From Neisseria weixii (lineage in GTDB: Bacteria > Pseudomonadota > Gammaproteobacteria > Burkholderiales > Neisseriaceae): a stretch of DNA of 64,000 nucleotides. The notes beneath the pieces are model-generated. The model saw only the letters and a program-made list of their open reading frames with translations, did not search any database and was not told the origin of the DNA. The position numbers and the translations under genes were made by a program. The stretch is from assembly GCF_002327085.1 (NCBI RefSeq), contig NZ_CP023429.1, forward strand, positions 620,001 to 684,000, written 5' to 3'. Of the stretch, positions 60,863 through 64,000 are shown in pieces. The stretch's first letter is position 1, and the number at the start of each line of letters is the position of its first letter.

Positions 60863-61072
60863 ATGAAAATTCAAGCAATTGGCTTATTATTATGTATCAC
60901 TTTTCTTTTGTCTGCCTGCGGACAGTCAGAAGAAGAAAAGTTCTACGAAAAAATGAATCATGATATAGAAAAAAGTGAGAGAAATAAGCAAAATGATTCT
61001 TGTCGCAGGCAAAATATCATTAAGAAAACGAATATTGATTGTGATAAAGAATTTCCACGTATGAAAAACTAA
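60863..61072 (+). CDS. Lipoprotein, candidate entry-exclusion protein (Eex-like)
   Basis: A 69-residue protein: MKIQAIGLLLCITFLLSACG is a lipoprotein signal with lipobox LSAC. The mature part is charged and contains NDSCRRQNIIKKTNIDCDK. In pKM101-type systems a small lipoprotein, Eex, lies between virB5 and virB6 and blocks entry of the same plasmid; position and type match. The identification is by context. ATG 60863 follows GGAAGGGTGG. A terminator follows at once. Confidence 0.72.
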   Translation: MKIQAIGLLLCITFLLSACGQSEEEKFYEKMNHDIEKSERNKQNDSCRRQNIIKKTNIDCDKEFPRMKN

Positions 61073-61085
61073 TCCTGCCTGATTC

Positions 61086-61116
61086 AAGCCACTACTTAGG
61101 TAGTGGCTTTTTTTTG
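61086..61116 (+). terminator. Intrinsic terminator between the Eex-like gene and virB6
   Basis: AAGCCACTAC-TTAG-GTAGTGGCTT (10 bp, 4-base loop) then T6. It ends 10 bases before the virB6 ATG, inside what should be one transfer operon. Confidence 0.88.
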
Positions 61117-61125
61117 GAGAGATAA

Positions 61126-62091
61126 ATGTCGACTTTTTTTGCAGATTTATCCAACACGCTGGGGGCGGATTTAGGTGCGAACCTGTTAAACAGAACGGGG
61201 GATTTTATCAGTCAGTTGACACCGCTGTTTGCCGCAGCCTTTGCCATATATGTTTTGCTGGTTATATGGGATTACTACAGCCAGAGTTTTGATGTGGCCT
61301 TTATCGATTTTGTCAAAAATGTATGGGCTGGGTAGTGATCATCTCGTTGGCTTTTTCGCCCGCGATGTATATGAAATTGGCCCATCTGATTTACGGTTTG
61401 CCGGATGAAATTGCCGCTATTTTTTCCGGTGGATACTCGGTGAATGCTTCAGCTATGGATGCCAGTTGGAGTATGGTGAGAGAGTTATTGGGAAAAATAT
61501 CTGACATACATAATGAATATAGTTGGATGGAAATAGGTGTCCATTTAGGACTGGAAATTAAAATAGCATTAATTATTACAATTTGTGCTGCTCTAATTAT
61601 CGGCCTTTCTTTTGCTTTCTATATGGTAGCTAAAATTTCTTTGGCATTGGTTTTGATGATAGGTGTGTTCTTTATGGGCTGCCTGCTGTTTCCGTCAACC
61701 CGGCAGTATGGGATGAATTGGATAGGACAATGCCTGAACCATATCATTACCTGCACGATGTTTGTACTTTTGACCAAAGTACAGATGGCTGTTTTCGATA
61801 GGACTATAACTATGGCTTTGAGTGGTGGCATTTTAGATTATGCGGCGGTTGAGATGTTACCCCCGTCTTCCTGTTACAGACGATTATTTTCGTCATTATC
61901 GTATTTAATATTCCGAGTATTGCTTCTGCATTAACCGGTGGAGCGGCTGTTCAAGGTGCAAGCCGTCAGTTGATGTCGTTGGCCCGGGCAGGCGGTTTTG
62001 CCGCAGCACCGCAGGCAAAATAGGCGGAGCCTTTATGAAAGCCGCTTCAAACCGCAGCAGCGGCGGCAGCGTGAGAACCAAACTTCCGTAA
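61126..62091 (+). CDS. virB6: VirB6-like polytopic protein, three frameshifts
   Basis: A 322-residue protein of about five helices (FAAAFAIYVLLVIWDYY; MGWVVIISLAFSPAMYM; IALIITICAALIIGLSFAF; ISLALVLMIGVFFMGC; FLLQTIIFVIIVFNIPSIAS). Missing bases near 61326, at C5 61860-61864 and A4 62017-62020 break it. Restored, it ends PQAKIGGAFMKAASNRSSGG to TAA at 62089. VirB6 forms part of the inner-membrane channel. Ser/Gly/Ala-rich tail. Confidence 0.82.
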
Positions 62092-62106
62092 ATTGAAAGG
62101 ATATGA

Positions 62107-62574
62107 ATGATGACTGCACGTTTGTCCTGGGTTGCATATATTCCCTATTTGTCAGTCGGTTTTTTACTCTATTTTTGTATCGTGCTTGCCGTTTTTCCGA
62201 TGATGTCGTATTTCGGTGTGACTATGAATAAAACATTGGCGGTGAACCTGTTGATGGTGCTGACGGTCTGTTATACGGCAGGGTTTCTGTGGATGGTTTA
62301 CCGGGTTCGGCGTTGTAAGGCATATTTTAATCGGGACGGCGTTTGGTATTTCAAAGGTGTTTGGCCGTGGACATCAAAAATGCGCGGCATACGCTGGGAA
62401 AATTTCCACCAAGCCCTATACCGTCAGGATGCCGCAGGTTTATTCTTTAAGACGTACACCATTTATCTGTTCGGCAGGGACGGCAGCACGGTAATCATTA
62501 AAAATCTTTACGACGGCAGGAACTGGAGTGCGTTTGTGAACGACTATGCGCAGGACAGGGAACTGTCAACCTGA
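62107..62574 (+). CDS. Membrane protein of the secretion cluster, unknown
   Basis: A 155-residue protein with two helices at the start (YLSVGFLLYFCIVLAVFPMM, LAVNLLMVLTVCYTAGFLWM) and a C-terminal domain (about residues 75-150) with alternating beta-like strands, VWYFKGVWPWTSKMRGIRW, perhaps a bacterial PH-like fold. I do not recognise a family. GAAAGGATAT precedes it. It lies between virB6 and virB7 and is probably a partner specific to this system. Confidence 0.72.
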   Translation: MMTARLSWVAYIPYLSVGFLLYFCIVLAVFPMMSYFGVTMNKTLAVNLLMVLTVCYTAGFLWMVYRVRRCKAYFNRDGVWYFKGVWPWTSKMRGIRWENFHQALYRQDAAGLFFKTYTIYLFGRDGSTVIIKNLYDGRNWSAFVNDYAQDRELST

Positions 62575-62591
62575 TGGAACAGGAGTATGCG

Positions 62592-62756
62592 ATGAAAAAA
62601 GTTTTCGGTATTTTGGCCATAGCCGTCTTTATTTACGGCTACCTCAACCGCGATACCAACTTGGGTGTCGGTATCATCATGTTTTTTGCATTTTCTTTTT
62701 GGGCAATCGTCTTTATCCGTGCGGCCAACAACCGCAGATATTGGGACGATTACTGA
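62592..62756 (+). CDS. Small membrane protein of the secretion cluster
   Basis: A 54-residue protein: MKKVFGILAIAVFIYGYLNR, then VGIIMFFAFSFWAIVFIR and a polar tail NNRRYWDDY. AGGAGTATGCG lies right before the ATG at 62592, better placed than the ATG at 62574. Two helices, no known family. Confidence 0.65.
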   Translation: MKKVFGILAIAVFIYGYLNRDTNLGVGIIMFFAFSFWAIVFIRAANNRRYWDDY

Positions 62757-62771
62757 CCGATAAACCAACTG

Positions 62772-62803
62772 AAATCCGGTGGGCTGTCCGCCGGATTTTT
62801 TTA
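62772..62803 (+). terminator. Intrinsic terminator before virB7
   Basis: AATCCGG and CCGGATT with a TGG/CCG extension inward and T7 after. It lies between the small membrane gene and virB7. Confidence 0.82.
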
Positions 62804-62820
62804 TATTCAAAGGAATTGTC

Positions 62821-62946
62821 ATGAAAAAAATCGTTTTCTTATTAGGTGTGTTGCCATTGATGGCAGCTGCCTGTTCTTCTGCGCCGAAACAGCCTTCAGG
62901 CAAGCCGTTTCCCCTTAATCCCCATTATCAGACCGGAGTGAAATAA
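62821..62946 (+). CDS. virB7: VirB7-like lipoprotein
   Basis: A 41-residue lipoprotein: MKKIVFLLGVLPLMAAACSS with lipobox AAAC, then a short Pro-rich tail (KPFPLNPHYQ). VirB7 links VirB9 to the outer membrane. It directly precedes virB8, with stop and start sharing one base (TAATG). AAAGGAATTGTC precedes the ATG. Confidence 0.82.
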   Translation: MKKIVFLLGVLPLMAAACSSAPKQPSGKPFPLNPHYQTGVK

Positions 62947-63689
62947 TGTTTGGACGTGACCGCAAAAAACAGCCTGTGACAGAAGAAGCCTTGGAAAAAC
63001 AGCGTAAAAAATCTGTCAATCAGGAAGTGAACCAAATGTTGGAAATGGCTAACGGTTTTGAAAAATCTTTAGTTGAAACTGCTCAGAACAATGCCAGAAC
63101 TTGGCGGTACTTCGGTATCGGCTCGCTGGTTGTCGCAGGTATGGCCGTTGCCGCCGTCATGGGTCTGACCCCTTTTAAAGAGGTCATTCCCTTTGTTGCG
63201 CGCGTGAATGATACAACCGGCGCGGTAGACATCTTGACGACCATTAAGAACAAGCAGATGAAGTATGAAGAAGTGATTAACCGTTACTGGTTGGCCATGT
63301 ATGTCCGCTACCGTGAAAGCTATGACTGGGATAAGATTCAGGCGACTTACGATGCCACCAACCTGCTCAGCGCACCGCAGGTTCAGGCTGTGTTCAAAGC
63401 GTTTTACAACAGTCCGGCGGCACCGCATAAGATTCTTAAGCAGCATGCCAAGGTAGTGGTTAAAGTCACCAATATTTCATTTGTCGGCGACATGGCCCAA
63501 GTACGGTTTGAAAAAAGGGTGATACCCGTTACCGGTGAGGAAAACGCCCAACCGATTCCGCCTCAAAAAATGATTGCGACGATTGCCTTTGAATTCAAAT
63601 CGACACCGATGAAAGAGGCAGACCGTCTGATCAATCCTTTGGGTTTCCAAGTGCTGAGCTATGATGTTACGGAGGAAGTGGCACCATGA
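62946..63689 (+). CDS. virB8: VirB8 inner-membrane assembly protein
   Basis: A 247-residue protein with a cytoplasmic N-terminus, one helix (YFGIGSLVVAGMAVAAVMG, about residues 56-74) and a periplasmic NTF2-like domain (NRYWLAMYVRYRESYDW, FVGDMAQVRFEKRV). Intact, unlike its neighbours. It nucleates the secretion channel. Its stop overlaps virB9 (ATGA). Confidence 0.93.
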   Translation: MFGRDRKKQPVTEEALEKQRKKSVNQEVNQMLEMANGFEKSLVETAQNNARTWRYFGIGSLVVAGMAVAAVMGLTPFKEVIPFVARVNDTTGAVDILTTIKNKQMKYEEVINRYWLAMYVRYRESYDWDKIQATYDATNLLSAPQVQAVFKAFYNSPAAPHKILKQHAKVVVKVTNISFVGDMAQVRFEKRVIPVTGEENAQPIPPQKMIATIAFEFKSTPMKEADRLINPLGFQVLSYDVTEEVAP

Positions 63690-64000
63690 CGAAACAAACA
63701 CTCATTTTAACCGGCCTGATGGCCGGTTTGTTTTTTCAGACGGCCTATGCTGCCGAAACACCCAAACGCTCGTCTATGACGGGCGTATCCAAAGTGTTGA
63801 CTATAACCCAATGATGTGGTCAATATCAAAGCCAAGCCGGGCTTCGTCACCATGATCCAGTTGCAGGATGGGAAACCATCAATAGCGGTGACAGTGCTTC
63901 ATTGGCAATGGGCTACGGTAAGGCTTGGGGTTTGACCAGCAAGGGGAACAATATCTATTTCAAACCCTTAAACCATCAGCCTACGACCAACCTTTTGTTT
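63686..64000 (+). CDS. virB9: VirB9, N-terminal part, three frameshifts
   Basis: The signal peptide MTKQTLILTGLMAGLFFQTA ends in YA, and FFQTA comes from a DUS (TTTTTTCAGACGGCC). Bases are missing near 63770, 63807 and 63870; restored, the frame reads PKRLVYDGRIQSVDYNP, VVNIKAKPGFVTMIQL and MGYGKAWGLTSKGNNIYFKP, the N-terminal domain of VirB9/CagX. It runs off the window. It forms the outer-membrane core with VirB7 and VirB10. Confidence 0.85.

Overview
The window is chromosomal DNA of a commensal Neisseria. Dozens of copies of the 12-bp DNA uptake sequence (DUS) sit in the gaps, often as inverted pairs acting as terminators. The prevailing form is AGGCCGTCTGAA (AG dialect) rather than the ATGCCGTCTGAA typical of gonococcus and meningococcus, although a few AT copies occur. 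Gene order (folC-tpc-cvpA-purF, zipA-ligA, holB-pilZ-tatD, lpxK-kdsB-adk-pyrF-hldA-hldD), dRS3 repeats and a lipoprotein cytochrome c' all fit Neisseria. The species cannot be fixed from the sequence alone.

Layout. 1-2.1 kb: end of a nitronate monooxygenase gene, a gamma-carbonic anhydrase and a decayed double-glycine bacteriocin/immunity pair. 2.1-10.6 kb: maf, rsmA, an orphan amino-acid ABC ATPase, folC, tpc, cvpA, purF, greB. 10.7-11.2 kb: zinc-independent ribosomal proteins L36 and L31 under a perfect Zur box. 11.4-25.3 kb: trkH, galU, ligA, zipA, ampD, mltG, tmk, malic enzyme, cytochrome c', an SDR enzyme, then zur with a COG0523 GTPase. The Zur regulator, one of its likely targets and a zinc-chaperone GTPase are thus all in one window. 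25.4-32.3 kb: a yejB-E-F peptide-importer locus split by a broken Phd/Doc toxin-antitoxin pair, a small DUF gene and an acyl-CoA ligase. 32.4-53.3 kb: trxA, a DUF445 protein, ackA, ccoS, an MFS transporter, holB-pilZ-tatD, LysM/BON protein, two TauE/SafE proteins, pssA, xseA, a PIN-like protein, and lipid A/LOS genes (lpxK, kdsB, hldA, hldD) with adk and pyrF. 53.4-55.5 kb: a TPP riboswitch, a hairpin that buries the ribosome binding site, and thiC.

55.6-64 kb: a repeat cluster (IS-end remnant, dRS3, 204-bp inverted-repeat element), then the 3' half of a tRNA-Leu(UAA) that looks like an attachment site. It is followed at once by a conjugation-type type IV secretion cluster (virB1-virB9, running off the end), the accessory highlight. 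It has an Eex-like lipoprotein between virB5 and virB6, a Cys-x12-Cys module shared by VirB5 and that lipoprotein, and intrinsic terminators at several internal gene boundaries.

Caution. About 27 single-base losses interrupt otherwise well conserved genes, including ones expected to be essential (folC, ligA, holB). Most lie in short homopolymers and are one base too short. This looks like uncorrected sequencing indels, so frameshifted genes are given here as one CDS from true start to true stop with the break noted. Only genes with further damage are called pseudogenes.
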